NCBI GenBank assembly: GCA_024803745.1 | Contig: JANJXV010001782.1 | Coordinates: 1-64,000, forward strand | Reading direction: 5' to 3' | DNA from: Megascapheus bottae | Taxonomy: Eukaryota > Chordata > Mammalia > Rodentia > Geomyidae | Length of the DNA: 64,000 nucleotides | Part shown: in pieces, positions 27,069 through 39,649 of the stretch | Position numbering within the stretch: the stretch's first letter is position 1 | How the letters are laid out: each line of letters begins with the position of its first letter | The notes under the pieces: generated by a model | Seen by the model: the letters and a program-made list of their open reading frames with translations, nothing else | Told to the model about the DNA's origin: nothing | Database searches by the model: none | Made by a program: the position numbers and the translations under genes

Positions 27069-27647
27069 CAATGGAGGTGAGTGAAGTCACAGAATGGAGG
27101 TGTGTGAAGTCATAGAATGGAAGTGTGTGAAGTCATAGAATGGAGGTGTGTGATGTCAGAATGGAGGTGTGTTAAGTCACAGAATGGAGGTGTGTGACGT
27201 CATCAATTTTGGTGTGTGAAGTCATAGTATGTTGGTGTGAAGTCATAGAATGGAGGTGTTTGAAGTCACAGAATGGAGGTGTGTGTAGTCACAGAAGTCA
27301 GGTGTGTGAAGTCACAGAATAGAGTTCGGTGAGGTCACAATGGAGGTGTGTGAATTCATAGAATGTAGGTGTGTGAAGTCAAAGAATGGATGTTTGTGAA
27401 GTCATAAATGGAGGTGTGTGAAATCACAGAATGGAGGTGTGTGTAGTCACAGAGTGGAGGTGTGTAAAGTCACAGAGTGGAGGTTTGTGAAGTCTCAGAA
27501 TGGAGGTGTGTGAAGTCATAGAATGGAGGTGTTTGCAGTCATAGAATGTTGGTTTTTGAAGTCACATAATGCAGGTGTGTGAAGTCATAGAATGGAGGTG
27601 TGTGAAGTCAGATTGGAGGGGTGTGAAGTAACAGAATGGAGGTGTGT
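27069..27647. repeat. 4,254-bp HOR, truncated copy 3
   Basis: The third copy starts in register (CAATGGAGGTGAGTG at 27,069; CRE octamer at 27,195) but ends after about 580 bp. At ~27,647 the expected GTCAACTCAGAAAGG monomer of copies 1 and 2 is replaced by GATGTCAGAATGGAGG from the 1,512-bp unit. The monomer phase is kept across the switch. Confidence 0.87.
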
Positions 27648-29061
27648 GATGTCAGAATGGAGGGGTGTGAAGTCACAGAATGGAGGTATGTGACGTCATA
27701 AATGTTGGTGTGTGAAGTCATAGAATGGAGGTGTGTGAAGTCATAGAATGGAGGTGTGTGAAGTCTTAGAATGGAGGTGTGTGAAGTCACAGAAGGCAGG
27801 TGTGTGAAGTCACAGAATGGAATTGTGTGAAGTCACAATGGATGTGTGTGAAGTCATAGAATGGAGGTGTGTGAAATCAAAGAATGGAGGTATGTTAAGT
27901 CATAGAATGGATTGTGTGTGAAATCATAGAATGGAGGTGTATGAAGTCACAGAATTGAGGTGTGTAAAGTCACAGAGTGGAGGTGTGTGAAGTCACAGAA
28001 TGGAGTTGTGTGTGAAGTCAAAGAATGGAGGTGTGAAGTCACAGAATGTAGGTGTTTGATGTTAGAATGGAGGTGTGTGAAGTCACAGAATGGAGGTATG
28101 TGACGTCATAAATGTTGGTGTGTGAAGTCATAGAATGGAGGTGTGAAGTCATAGAATGGAGGTGTGTGAAGTCATAGAATGGAGGTGTGTGAAGTCACCG
28201 AAGGCAGGTGTGTGAAGTCACAGAATACAGTTGTGTGAAGTCATGGAATGTAGTTGTGTGAAGTCAGAATGCAGGTGTGTGAAGTCATAGAATGGAGGTG
28301 TGTGAAGTCATAGAATGGAGGTGTGTGAAGTCATAGATTGGAAGTGTGTGAAGTCAAAGAATGGAGGTGTGTGAAGACATAGTTTGAAGGTGTGTGGAAG
28401 TCATAGTATGGAGGTGTGTGAAGTCAAAGAATGGAAGTGTGTGAAGTCAAAATTGAGGTGTGTGAAGTCACAGAATGGAGTTGTGTGAAGTCATAGAATG
28501 GAGGTGTGTGAAATCATAGAATGGAGTTGTGTGAAGTCACAGAAATGATGTGTTTGATATCAATATTTAAGTGTGTGAAGATAGAATGGAGTTGTGTGAA
28601 GTCATAGAAAGGAGGTGTGTGAAGTCACAGAATGGAGGTGTGTGAAGTCACAGAATGGAGGTGTGTGAACTCAGAATGGAGGTGTGTGAATTCACAGAAG
28701 GGAGGTTTGTGAAGTCATAGAATGGATGTTTCTGAAGTAACAATGAATGTGTGTGAAGTCATAGAATGGAGATGTGTGAAGTCAAAATGCAGGTGTGTGA
28801 AGTCAAACAATGGAGGTGTGTGTAGTCACAGAATGGAAGTGTGTGAAGTCAAAATGGAGGTGTTTGAAGTCAGAGAATGGAGGTGTGTGAAGTCAAAGAA
28901 TGGACGTGTGTGAAGTCAATATTGTGGTGTGTGAAGTCACAAATGAAGATGTGTGAAATCAAAGAATGGAGATGTGTGAAGTCACAGAGTGGAGGTGTGT
29001 GAAATCGTGGAATGGAGGTGTGTGAAGTCAGAGAATCGAGGTGTGTGAAGTCACAGAATGG
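27648..29061. repeat. Displaced copy of the 1,512-bp HOR
   Basis: This block matches 3,246-~4,660 at a constant shift of 24,402: GATGTCAG at 3,246 and 27,648, CRE octamers at 3,289 and 3,699 against 27,691 and 28,101, and AAATGATG at 4,141 and 28,543. It is slightly diverged, for example TTTGATATCAATATT near 28,553 where the other copies read TTTGAAGTCAATATT. It leaves this family near 29,062, again in monomer register. Confidence 0.87.
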
Positions 29062-31640
29062 AGGTGTGTAAAGTCACAGAATGGAGGTGTGTGAAGTCAC
29101 AGAATGGAGTTGTGTGTGAAGTCAAAGAATGGAGGTGTGTGAAGTCACAGAATGTAGGTGTTTGATGTCAGAATGGAGGTGTGTGAAGTCACAGAATGGA
29201 GGTATGTGACGTCATAAATGTTGGTGTGTGAAGTCATAGAATGGAGGTGTGAAGTCATAGAATGTAGGTGTGTGCAGTCATAGAATGGAGGTGTGTGAAG
29301 TCACAGAAGGCAGGTGTGTGAAGTCACAGAATACAGTTGTGTGAAGTCATGGAATGTAGTTGTGTGAAGTCAGAATGCAGGTGTGTGAAGTCATAGAATG
29401 GAGGTGTGTGAAGTCATAGAATGGAGGAGTGTGAAGTCATAGATTGGAAGTGTGTGAAGTCAAAGAATGGAGGTGCGTGAAGTCATAGATTGAAGGTGTG
29501 TGGAAGTCATAGTATGGAGGTGTGTGAAGTCACAGAAAGGAGGTGTGTGATGTCACAGAATGGAGGTGTGTGAAGTCAAAATGGAGGTGTGTGAAGTCAA
29601 AGAATGGAGGTGTGTGAAGTCATAGAATGGAGGTGTATGAAGTCATGGAATGGAGGTTTGTGAAGTCAAATATTGGAAGTGTGTGAAGTTACAGAATGGA
29701 GGTGTGTGAAGTCATAGTATGGAGTTGGGTGAAGTCATAGAATGGAGGAGTGTGAAGTCAGAATGGAGATGTGTGAAGTCACATAATGGAGGTGTGTGAA
29801 GTCATAGTATGTTGGTGTGTGAAGTCATAGAATGGAGGTGTATGAAGTCATAGAATGTAGGTGTGTGAAGTCAGAATGCAGGTGTGTGAAGTCATAGAAT
29901 GCAGGTGTGTGAAGTCATAGAATGGAGGTGTGTGAAGTCATAGATTGTAAGTGTGTGAAGTCGTAGAATGGAGGTGTGGGAAGTCATAGAATAGAGGTGG
30001 GTGAAGTCACAGAAGGGAGGTGTGTGAAGTCACAGAATCGAGTTGTCTGAAGTCACAATGGAGGTGTGTGAAGTCATAGAATGGAGGTGTGTGAAGTCAG
30101 AATAGAGGTGTGCGAAGTCATAGAATAGAGATGTGTGAAGTCAGAATGAAGCTGTGTGAAGTCTTAGAATGGAGGTGTGTGAAGTCAGAATGGAGGTGTG
30201 TGAACTCAAAGAATGGAGGTGTGTGAAGTCACAATGGAGGTGTGTGAAGTCATAGAATGGGTTTTTTTGCAGTAACAGAATGGAGGTGTGTGAAGTCATA
30301 GAATGGAGGTGTGGGAAGTAAAAATGGAGTTTGTGAACTCATAGAATGAAGGTGTGTGAACTCATAGAATGGAGGTTGTGAAGTCATGGAATGGAGGTGT
30401 GTGAAGTCAAAGAATGGAGGTGTGTGAAGTCAAACAATAGAGGTGTGTGAAGTCAAACAATGGAGGTGTGTGAAGTCACAGAATGGATGTGTGTGAAGTC
30501 AAAACGGAGGTGTGTGAAGTCACAAAATGGAGGTGTGTGAAGTCACAGAATGAAGGTGTGTGAAGTCAAAAAGGTGGTGTGTGAATTCACAAATGGACGT
30601 GTGTAAAGTCACAGAATGGAGGTGTGTGAAGTCACAATGCAGGTGTGTGAAGTCAAAGAATGGAGGTGTGTGAAATCATCGAATGGAGGTATGTAAAGTC
30701 ATGTCATGGAGGTGTGTGAAGTCACACAATGGAGGTGTGTGAAATCAGAATTGAGGTGTGCTAAGTCATAGAATAGAGGTGTGTGAAGTCAGAATGGAGG
30801 TGTGTGAAGTCAAAAAAATGGAGGTGTGTGAAGTCAGAATGGAGGTGTGTGAACTCATAGAATGGAGGTATGTGAAGTCACAATGGAGGTGTGTGAAGTC
30901 ATAGAATGGTAGTATGTGAAGTTACAGAATGGAGGTGTGGAAGTCATAGAATGGAAGTGTGTGAAGTCAGAAATTGAGGTGTGTGAAGTCACAGAATATA
31001 GGTGTGTGAATTCAGAATGGAGGTGTGTGAAGTCATAGAATGGAGGTGTGTTAAGTCATGGAATGGAGGTGTGTGAAATCATAGAATGGAGGTGTGTGAA
31101 GTCACAGAATGGAGGTGTGTGAAGTCAGAATGGAGGTGTGTGAAGTGATAGAATTGAGGTGTGTAAAGTCAGAATGGAGGTGTGTGAACACATAGAAGGG
31201 AGGTGTGTGAAATAACAATGGAGGTGTGTGAAGTCATGGAATAGAGGTGCGTGAAGTCACAGAAGGAGGTGTGTGAAGTCATAGAAAGGAGCTGTGTGAA
31301 TTCAGAATGGAGGTGTGTGAAGTCACAGAATGGAGGTGTGTGAAGTCATAGAATGGAGATGTGTGAAGTCACAGAATGGATGTGTGTGAACTCACAATGG
31401 AGGTGAGTGAAGTCACAGAATGGAGGTGTGTGAAGTCATAGAATGGAAGTGTGTGAAGTCATAGAATGTAGGTGTGTGATGTCAGAATGGAGGTGGGTGA
31501 AGTCACAGAATGGAGGTTGGTGACGTCATAAATGTTGGTGTGTGAAGTCATAGAATGGAGGTGTGAAGCCATAGAATGGAGGTGTGAAGTCATAGAATGG
31601 AGGTGTGTGAAGTCATAGAATGGAGGTGTGTGAAGTCACA
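29062..31640. repeat. 6.6-kb HOR, copy 3, first part
   Basis: Matches ~7,414-9,990 of copy 1 at a shift of 21,648 (GTTGTGTGTG at 7,461 and 29,109; GGGTTTTTTT at 8,611 and 30,259). It retains the monomer near 8,540 that copy 2 lost, so it derives from a copy-1-like version. It lacks the first ~1.2 kb of the unit, replaced by the displaced 1.5-kb block. Confidence 0.87.
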
Positions 31641-32486
31641 CAATGGAGGTGTGTGAAATCAGAATTGAGGTGTGCTAAGTCATAGAATAGAGGTGTGTGA
31701 AGTCAGAATGGAGGTATGTGAAGTCACAATGGAGGTGTGTGAAGTCATAGAATGGTAGTATGTGAAGTTACAGAATGGAGGTGTGGAAGTCATAGAATGG
31801 AAGTGTGTGAAGTCAGAAATTGAGGTGTGTGAAGTCACAGAATATAGGTGTGTGAATTCAGAATGGAGGTGTGTGAAGTCATAGAATGGAGGTGTGTTAA
31901 GTCATGGAATGGAGGTGTGTGAAATCATAGAATGGAGGTGTGTGAAGTCACAGAATGGAGGTGTGTGAAGTCAGAATGGAGGTGTGTGAAGTGATAGAAT
32001 TGAGGTGTGTAAAGTCAGAATGGAGGTGTGTGAACACATAGAAGGGAGGTGTGTGAAATAACAATGGAGGTGTGTGAAGTCATGGAATAGAGGTGTGTGA
32101 AGTCACAGAAGGAGGTGTGTGAAGTCATAGAAAGGAGCTGTGTGAATTCAGAATGGAGGTGTGTGAAGTCACAGAATGGAGGTGTGTGAAGTCATAGAAT
32201 GGAGATGTGTGAAGTCACAGAATGGATGTGTGTGAACTCACAATGGAGGTGAGTGAAGTCACAGAATGGAGGTGTGTGAAGTCATAGAATGGAAGTGTGT
32301 GAAGTCATAGAATGTAGGTGTGTGATGTCAGAATGGAGGTGGGTGAAGTCACAGAATGGAGGTTGGTGACGTCATAAATGTTGGTGTGTGAAGTCATAGA
32401 ATGGAGGTGTGAAGCCATAGAATGGAGGTGTGAAGTCATAGAATGGAGGTGTGTGAAGTCATAGAATGGAGGTGTGTGAAGTCACA
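30727..32486. repeat. ~0.9-kb tandem duplication inside 6.6-kb HOR copy 3
   Basis: A block beginning CAATGGAGGTGTGTGAAATC at 30,727 is repeated at 31,641 (shift 914). The shift falls to 846 after ~31,710 because the second copy lacks three monomers (68 bp) around the AAAAAAATGG unit. GGTTGGTGACGTCATAAATG then recurs at 31,515 and 32,361. Neither of the other two 6.6-kb copies has this duplication, so it is specific to copy 3. Confidence 0.87.
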
Positions 32487-35244
32487 GAAGGGAGGTGTGT
32501 GAAGTCACAGAATGGATGTTGCTGAAGTAAGAATGAAGGTGTGTGAAGTCATAGAATAGAGGTGTCTGAAGTCATAGAATGGATGTTGCTGAAGTAAGAA
32601 TGGAGGTGTGTGAACTCATAGAATGGACGTGTGTGAACACATAGAATGGAGGTGTGTGAATTCATGGAACGGAGGTGTGTGAAGTCAAAGAATGGAGGTG
32701 TATGATGTCAAACAATGGAAGTGTGTGAAGTGATAGAATGGAGGTGTGTGAAGTCTTAGAATGGAGGTGTGTGAAGTCATAGAATGGAGGTGTGTGAAGT
32801 CACAGAAGGGAGGTGTGTGAAATTACAGAATGGAGGTGTGTAAAGTCACAGATTGGAGGTGTGTGAAGGCACAGAATTGAGGGGTGTGAAGTCAAAGAAT
32901 GGAGGTATGTGAAGTCACAGAATGGAGGGGTGTGAAGTCAGAATAGAGGTGTGCGAAGTCATAGAATGGAGGTGTGTGAAGTCAGAAAGGAGCTGTGTGA
33001 ACTCATAGAATGGAGGTGTGTGAAGTCACAATGGAGATGTGTGAAGTCATAGAATGGTGGTTTTTGAAGTCACAGAATGGAGGTGTGTGAAGTCATAGAA
33101 TGGAGGTGTGTGAAGTCAGATTGGAGGTATGTGAAGTCACAGAATGGAGGTGTGTCAACTCAGAAAGGAGGTATGTGAAGTCATAGAATGGAGTTGTGTG
33201 AAGTCAAAGAACGGAGGTGTGGGAAATCATAGAATGGAGGTGTGTGAAGTCACAGAATTGAGGTGTATGAAGTCAGAATGGAGGTGTGTGAATTCAGAAT
33301 GGAGGTGTGTGAAGTCATAGAATGGAGGTGTGTGAAGTCATGGAATGGAGGTGTGTGAAATCCAAGAATGGAGGTGTGTGAAATCAAACATTGGAGGTGT
33401 ACGAAGTCACAGAATGGAGATGTGTGAAGTCACAGAATGGAAGTGTGTGAAGTCAAAATTGAGGTGTGTGAAGTCACAGAATGGAGGTGTGTGAAGTCAC
33501 GGAATATAGGTGTGTGAAGCCAAAATGGAGGTGTGTGAACTCATAGAATAGAGGTGTGTGACCTCATAGAATGGAGGTGTGTGAAGTCATGGAATGGAGA
33601 TGTGTGATATCCAAGAATGGAGGTGTGTGAAATCAAACAATGGAGGTGTATGAAGTCACAGAATGGAGATGTGTGAAGTCACAGAATGGAAGTGTGTGAA
33701 GTCAAAATTGAGGTGTGTGAAGTCACAGAATTGTGGTGTGTGAAGTCAAAATGGAGGTGTGTGAAGTCAAAGAAAGGAGGTGTGTGAAGTCATAGAATGG
33801 AGGTGTATGAAGTCATGGAATTGAGGCTTCTGAAGTCATAGAATGGAGATTTGTGAAGTCATAGAATGGATGTGTGTGAAGTCAGAAGGGAGATATGTGA
33901 AGTCACAGAATGCAGGTGTGTGAAGTCAAAGAATGTTGGTGTGTGAAGTCATAGAATGGAGGTGTATGAAGTCATGGAATGGAGGTGTGTGAAGTCAGAA
34001 TGCACGTGTGTGAAGTCATAGAATGGAGTTGTGGGAAGTCATAGAATGGAGGTGTGTGAAGTCACAAAATGGAGGTGTGTGAAGTCATAGAATGGAAATG
34101 TGTGAAGTCATAGAATAGACGTGTGTGAAGTCTTAGAATGGAGGTGTGTGAAGTCATAGAATGGAGGTGTGTGAAGTCACAGAAGGGAGGTGTGTGCAGT
34201 CACAGAATGGATGTGGCTGAAGTAATAATGAAGGTGTGTGAAGACATAGAATGGAGGTGTCTGAAGTCATAGAATGCATGTTGCTGAAGTAAGAATGGAG
34301 GTGTGTGAACTCATAGAATGGAGGTGTGTGAACTCATAGAATGGAGGTGTGTGAATTCATGGAACGGAGGTGTGTGAAGTCAAAGAATGGAGATGTGTGA
34401 AGTCACAGAAGAGAGGTGTGTGAAGTCAGAGCATCGAGGTGTGTGAATTCACAGAATGGAGTTGTGTGAAGTCACAGAATGGAGGTGGGTGAATTCACAA
34501 TGGAGGTGAGTGAAGTCACAGAATGGAGGTGTGTGAAGTCATAGAATGGAAGTGTGTGAAGTCATAGAATGGAGGTGTGTGATGTCAGAATGGAGGTGTG
34601 TTAAGTCACAGAATGGAGGTGTGTGACGTCATCAATTTTGGTGTGTGAAGTCATAGTATGTTGTTGTGAAGTCATAGAATGGAGGTGTTTGAAGTCACAG
34701 AATGGAGGTGTGTGTAGTCACAGAAGTCAGGTGTGTGAAGTCACAGAATAGAGTTCGGTGAGGTCACAATGGAGGTGTGTGAATACATAGAATGTAGGTG
34801 TGTGAAGTCAAAGAATGGATGTTTGTGAAGTCATAAATGGAGGTGTGTGAAATCACAGAATGGAGGTGTGTGTAGTCACAGAGTGGAGGTGTGTAAAGTC
34901 ACAGAGTGGAGGTTTGTGAAGTCTCAGAATGGAGGTGTGTGAAGTCATAGAATGGAGGTGTTTGCAGTCATAGAATGTTGGTTTTTGAAGTCACATAATG
35001 CAGGTGTGTGAAGTCATAGAATGGAGGTGTGTGAAGTCAGATTGGAGGGGTGTGAAGTAACAGAATGGAGGTGTGTCAACTCAGAAAGGAGGTGTGTGAA
35101 GTCATAGAATGGAGGTGTTTGAAGTCATAGAATGGAGGTGTGTGAAATCATAGAATGGAGGTGTGTGAAGTCACAGAAATGAGGTGTTTGAAGTCAAATG
35201 GAAGTCTATGAAGGCAGAATGGAGGTGTGTGAAGTCATAGAATG
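31641..35244. repeat. 6.6-kb HOR, copy 3, second part
   Basis: After the duplication the block follows the 6.6-kb unit again at a shift of 22,494 (GATGTTGCTG at 10,021 and 32,515), then 22,538 after the same two extra monomers that copy 2 has near 18,550. TGGAAGTCTA lies at 12,661 and 35,199. Copy 3 thus combines a copy-1 feature (monomer kept near 8,540) with a copy-2 feature (the 44-bp gain), which suggests exchange between copies. The order breaks down after ~35,245. Confidence 0.83.
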
Positions 35245-38200
35245 GAGGTGTGTGGAGTCATAGAATGGAGGTGTGTGAATTAACAGAATGGAGGTGTGTG
35301 AAGTCACAGAATGGAGGTGTGTGAACTCAGAATGTAGGTGTGTGAATTCACAGAAGGGACGTTTGTGAAGTCATAGAATGGAGATTTCTGCAGTAAGAAT
35401 GAAGGTGTGTGAGTACATAGAATGGAGGTGTGTGAAGTCATGGAATGGAGGTGTGTGAAATCCAAGAATGGAGGTGTGTGAAATCAAACATTGGAGGTGT
35501 ATGAAGTCACAGAATGGAGATGTGTGAAGTCACAGAATGGAAGTGTGTGAAGTCAAAATTGAGGTGTATGAAGTCACAGAATGGAGGTGTGTGAAGTCAC
35601 AGAATATAGGTGTGTGAAGTCAAAATGGAGGTGTGTGAACTCATAGAATAGAGGTGTGTGACCTCATAGAATGGAGGTGTGTGAAGTCATGGAATGGAGA
35701 TGTGTGAAATCCAAGAATGGAGGTGTGTGAAATCAAACAATAGAGGTGTATGAAGTCACAGAATGGAGATGTGTGAAGTCACAGAATGGAAGTGTGTGAA
35801 GTCAAAATTGAGGTGTGTGAAGTCACAGAATGGAGGTGTGTGAAGTCAATATTTTGATGTGTGAAGTCACAAATGGAGGTGTGTGAAGTCACAGAATTGT
35901 GGTGTGTGAAGTCAAAATGGAGGTGTGTGAAGTCAAAGAAAGGAGGTGTGTGAAGTCATAGAATGGAGGTGTATGAAGTCATGGAGTTGAGGTTTCTGAA
36001 GTCATAGAATGGAGATTTGTGAAGTCATAGAATGGAGGTGTGTGAAGTCAGAATGGAGATATGTGAAGTCACAGAATGCAGGTGTGTGAAGTCAAAGAAT
36101 GTTGGTGTGTGAAGTCATAGAATGGAGGTGTATGAAGTCTTGGAATGGAGGTGTGTGAAGTCAGAATGCACGTGTGTGAAGTCATTGAATGGAGTTGTGT
36201 GAAGTCATAGAATGGAGGTGTGTGAAGTCTTAGAATGGAGGTGTGTGAAGTCATAGAATGGAGGTGTGTGAAGTCACAGAAGGGAGGTGTGTGAAGTCAC
36301 AGAATGGATGTGGCTGAAGTAATAATGAAGGTGTGTGAAGTCATAGAATGGAGGTGTCTGAAGTCATAGAATGGATGTTGCTGAAGTAAGAATGGAGGTG
36401 TGTGAACTCATAGAATGGAGGTGTGTGAACTCATAGAATGGAGGTGTGTGAATTCATGGAACGGAGGTGTGTGAAGTCAAAGAATGGAGGTGTGTGAAGT
36501 CACAGAAGAGAGGTGTGTGAAGTCAGAGCATCGACGTGTGTGAATTCAAAGAATGGAGGTGTGTGAAGTCACAAAATGGAGGTGGGTGAACTCACAATGG
36601 AGGTGAGTGAAGTCACAGAATGGAGGTGTGTGAAATCATAGAATGGACATGTGTGAAGTCATAGAATGGAGGTGTGTGATGTCAGAATGGAGGTGTGTTA
36701 AGTCACAGAATGGAGGTGTGTGACGTCATCAATTTTGGTGTGTGAAGTCATAGTATATTGGTGTGAAGTCATAGAATGGAGGTGTGTGAAGTCATAGAAT
36801 GGAGGTGTGTGAAGTCACAGAAGTCAGGTGTGTGAAGTCACAGAATAGAGTTGTGTGAGGTCACAATGGAGGTGTGTGAATTCATAGAATGGAGGTGTGT
36901 GAAGTCAAAGAATGGATGTGTGTGAAGTCATAGAATGGAGGTGTGTGAAATCACAGAATGGAGGTGTGTGTAGTCACAGAGTGGAGGTGTGTAAAGTCAC
37001 AGAGTGGAGGTTTGTGAAGTCTCAGAATGGAGGTGTGTGAAGTCATAGAATGGAGGTGTTTGAAGTCATAGAATGTTGGTTTTTGAAGTCACAGAATGCA
37101 GGTGTGTGAAGTCATAGAATGGAGGTGTGGGAAACCATAGAATGGAGGTGTGTGAAGTCACAGAATTGAGGTGTATGAAGTCAGAATGGAGGTGTGTGAA
37201 TTCAGAATGGAGGTGTGTGAAGTCATAGAATGGAGGTGTGTGAAGTCATGGAATGGAGGTGTGTGAAATCCAAGAATGGAGGTGTGTGAAATCAAACATT
37301 GGAGGTGTATGAAGTCACAGAATGGAGATGTCTGAAGTCACAGAATGGAAGTGTGTGAAGTCAAAATTGAGGTGTGTGAAGTCACAGAATGCAGGTGTGT
37401 GAAGTCACAGAATATAGGTGTGTGAAGTCAATATGGAGGTGTGTGAACTCATAGAATAGAGGTGTGTGACCTCATAGAATGGAGGTGTGTGAAGTCATGG
37501 AATGGAGATGTGTGAAGTCACAGAATGGAGGTGTGAAATCGTAGAATGGAGGTATGTGAAGTCAGAGAATCAAGGTGTGTGAAGTAAATGAATGGAGGTG
37601 TGTGAAGTCACAGAATGGATGTGTGTGAACTCACAATGGTTGTGAGTGAAGTCACAGAATGGAGGTGTGTGAAGTCATAGAATGGAAGTGTGTGAAGTCA
37701 TAGAATGTAGGTGTGTGATGTCAGAATGGAGGTGTGTGAAGTCACAGAATGGAGGTGTGTGACGTCATAAATGTTGGTGTGTGAAGTCATAGAATGGAGG
37801 TGTGAAGCCATAGAATGGAGGTGTGAAGTCATAGAATGGAGATTTGTGAAGTCATAGAATGGAGGTGTTTGAAGTCACAGAAGGGAGGTGTGTGAAATCA
37901 CAGAATGGATGTTGCTGAAGTAAGAATGAAGGTGTGTGAAGTCATAGAATGGAGGTGTCTGAAGTCATAGAATGGATGTTGCTGAAGTAAGAATGGAGGT
38001 GTGTGAACTCATAGAATGGACGTGTGTGAACTCATAGAATGGAGGTGTGTGAATTCATGGAACGGAGGTGTGTGAAGTCAAAGAATGGAGGTGTATGATG
38101 TCAAACAATGGAAGTGTGTGAAGTGATAGAATGGATGTGTGTGAAGTCTTAGAATGGAGGTGTGTGAAGTCATAGAATGGAGGTGTGTGAAGTCACAGGA

Positions 38201-39649
38201 GGGAGGTGTGTGAAGTTACAGAATGGAGGTGTGTAAGTCACAGAGTGGAGGTGTGTGAAGGCAGAGAATTGAGGGGTGTGAAGTCAAAGAATGGAGGTAT
38301 GTGAAGTCACAGAATGGAGGGGTGTGAAGTCAGAATAGAGGTGTGCGAAGTCATAGAATGGAGGTGTGTGAAGTCAGAAAGGAGCTGTGTGAACTCCTAG
38401 AATGGAGGTGTGTGAAGTCACAATGGAGATGTGTGAAGTCATAGAATGGTGGTTTTTGAAGTCACAGAATGGAGGTGTGTGGAGTCATAGAATGGAGGTG
38501 TGTGAAGTCAGATTGGAGGTATGTGAAGTCACAGAATGGAGGTGTGTCAACTCAGAAAGGAGGTATATGAAGTCATAGAATGGAGGTGTGTGAAGTCAAA
38601 GAATGGAAGTGTGGGAAATCATAGAATGGAGGTGTGTGAAGTCACAGAATTGAGGTGTATGATGTCAGAATGGAGGTGTGTGAATTCAGAATGGAGGTGT
38701 GTGAAGTCATAGAATGGAGGTGTATGAAGTCATGGAATGGAGGTGTGTGAAATCCAAGAATGGAGGTGTGTGAAATCAAACATTGGAGGTGTATGAAGTC
38801 ACAGAATGGAGATGTGTGAAGTCACAGAATGGAAGTGTGTGAAGTCAAAATTGAGGTGTGTGAAGTCACAGAATGGAGGTGTGTGAAGTCACAGAATATA
38901 GGTGTGTGAAGTCAAATTGGAGGTGTGTGAACTCATAGAATAGGGGTGTGTGACCTCATAGAATGGAGGTGTGTGAAGTCATGGAATGGAGATGTGTAAA
39001 ATCCAAGAATGGAGGTGTGTGAAATCAAACAGTGGAGGTGTATGAAGTCACACAATGGAGATGTGTGAAGTCACAGAATGGAAGTGTGTGAAGTCAAAAT
39101 TGAGGTGTGTGAAGTCACAGAATGGAGGTGTGTGAAGTCAAAATGGAGGTGTGTGAAGTCAAAGAAAGGAGGTGTGTGAAGTCATAGAATGGAGGTGTAT
39201 AAAGTCATGGAATGGAGGTGTGTGAAGTCAGAATGCACGTGTGTGAAGTCATAGAATGGAGTTGTGGGAAGTCATAGAATGGAGGTGTGTGAAGTCACAA
39301 AATGGAGGTGTATGTAGTCATAGAATGGAAGTGTGTGAAGTCATAGAATGGAGGTGTGTGAAGTCTTAGAATGGAGGTGTGTGAAGTCATAGAATGGAGG
39401 TGTGTGAAGTCACAGAAGGGAGGTGTGTGAAGTCACAGAATGGATGTGGCTGAAGTAATAATGAAGGTGTGTGAAGTCATAGAATGGAGGTGTCTGAAGT
39501 CATAGAATGGATGTTGCTGAAGTAAGAATGGAGGTGTGTGAACTCATAGAATGGAGGTGTGTGAACTCATAGAATGGAGGTGTGTGAATTCATGGAACAG
39601 AGGTGTGTGAAGTCAAAGAAGGGAGGTGTGTGAAGTCACAGAAGAGAGG
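35245..39649. repeat. Rearranged, shorter relatives of the 6.6-kb HOR
   Basis: This region reuses monomer series from the second half of the 6.6-kb unit at changing spacings. CATGGAATGG followed by GAAATCCAAG occurs at 33,340, 35,440, 37,248 and 38,732, giving intervals of 2,100, 1,808 and 1,484 bp. AGAGCATCGA (the 36,525 copy reads AGAGCATCGAC) occurs at 34,428, 36,525 and 39,661. Substitutions between copies look more frequent than elsewhere. I read it as an older or more reshuffled zone between the 6.6-kb and 3.6-4.0-kb families. No non-repeat sequence is present. Confidence 0.78.

Noticed and set aside
27608..27790. Minus-strand frames here and at 36,069-36,254 with repeated TSHTSI/LHTPPF residues, as a repeat protein
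   Set aside because: They arise where 21-bp monomers keep phase and avoid the TGA in the complement. The frame at 27,608 even crosses an HOR junction (27,648), so it is not an inherited gene.
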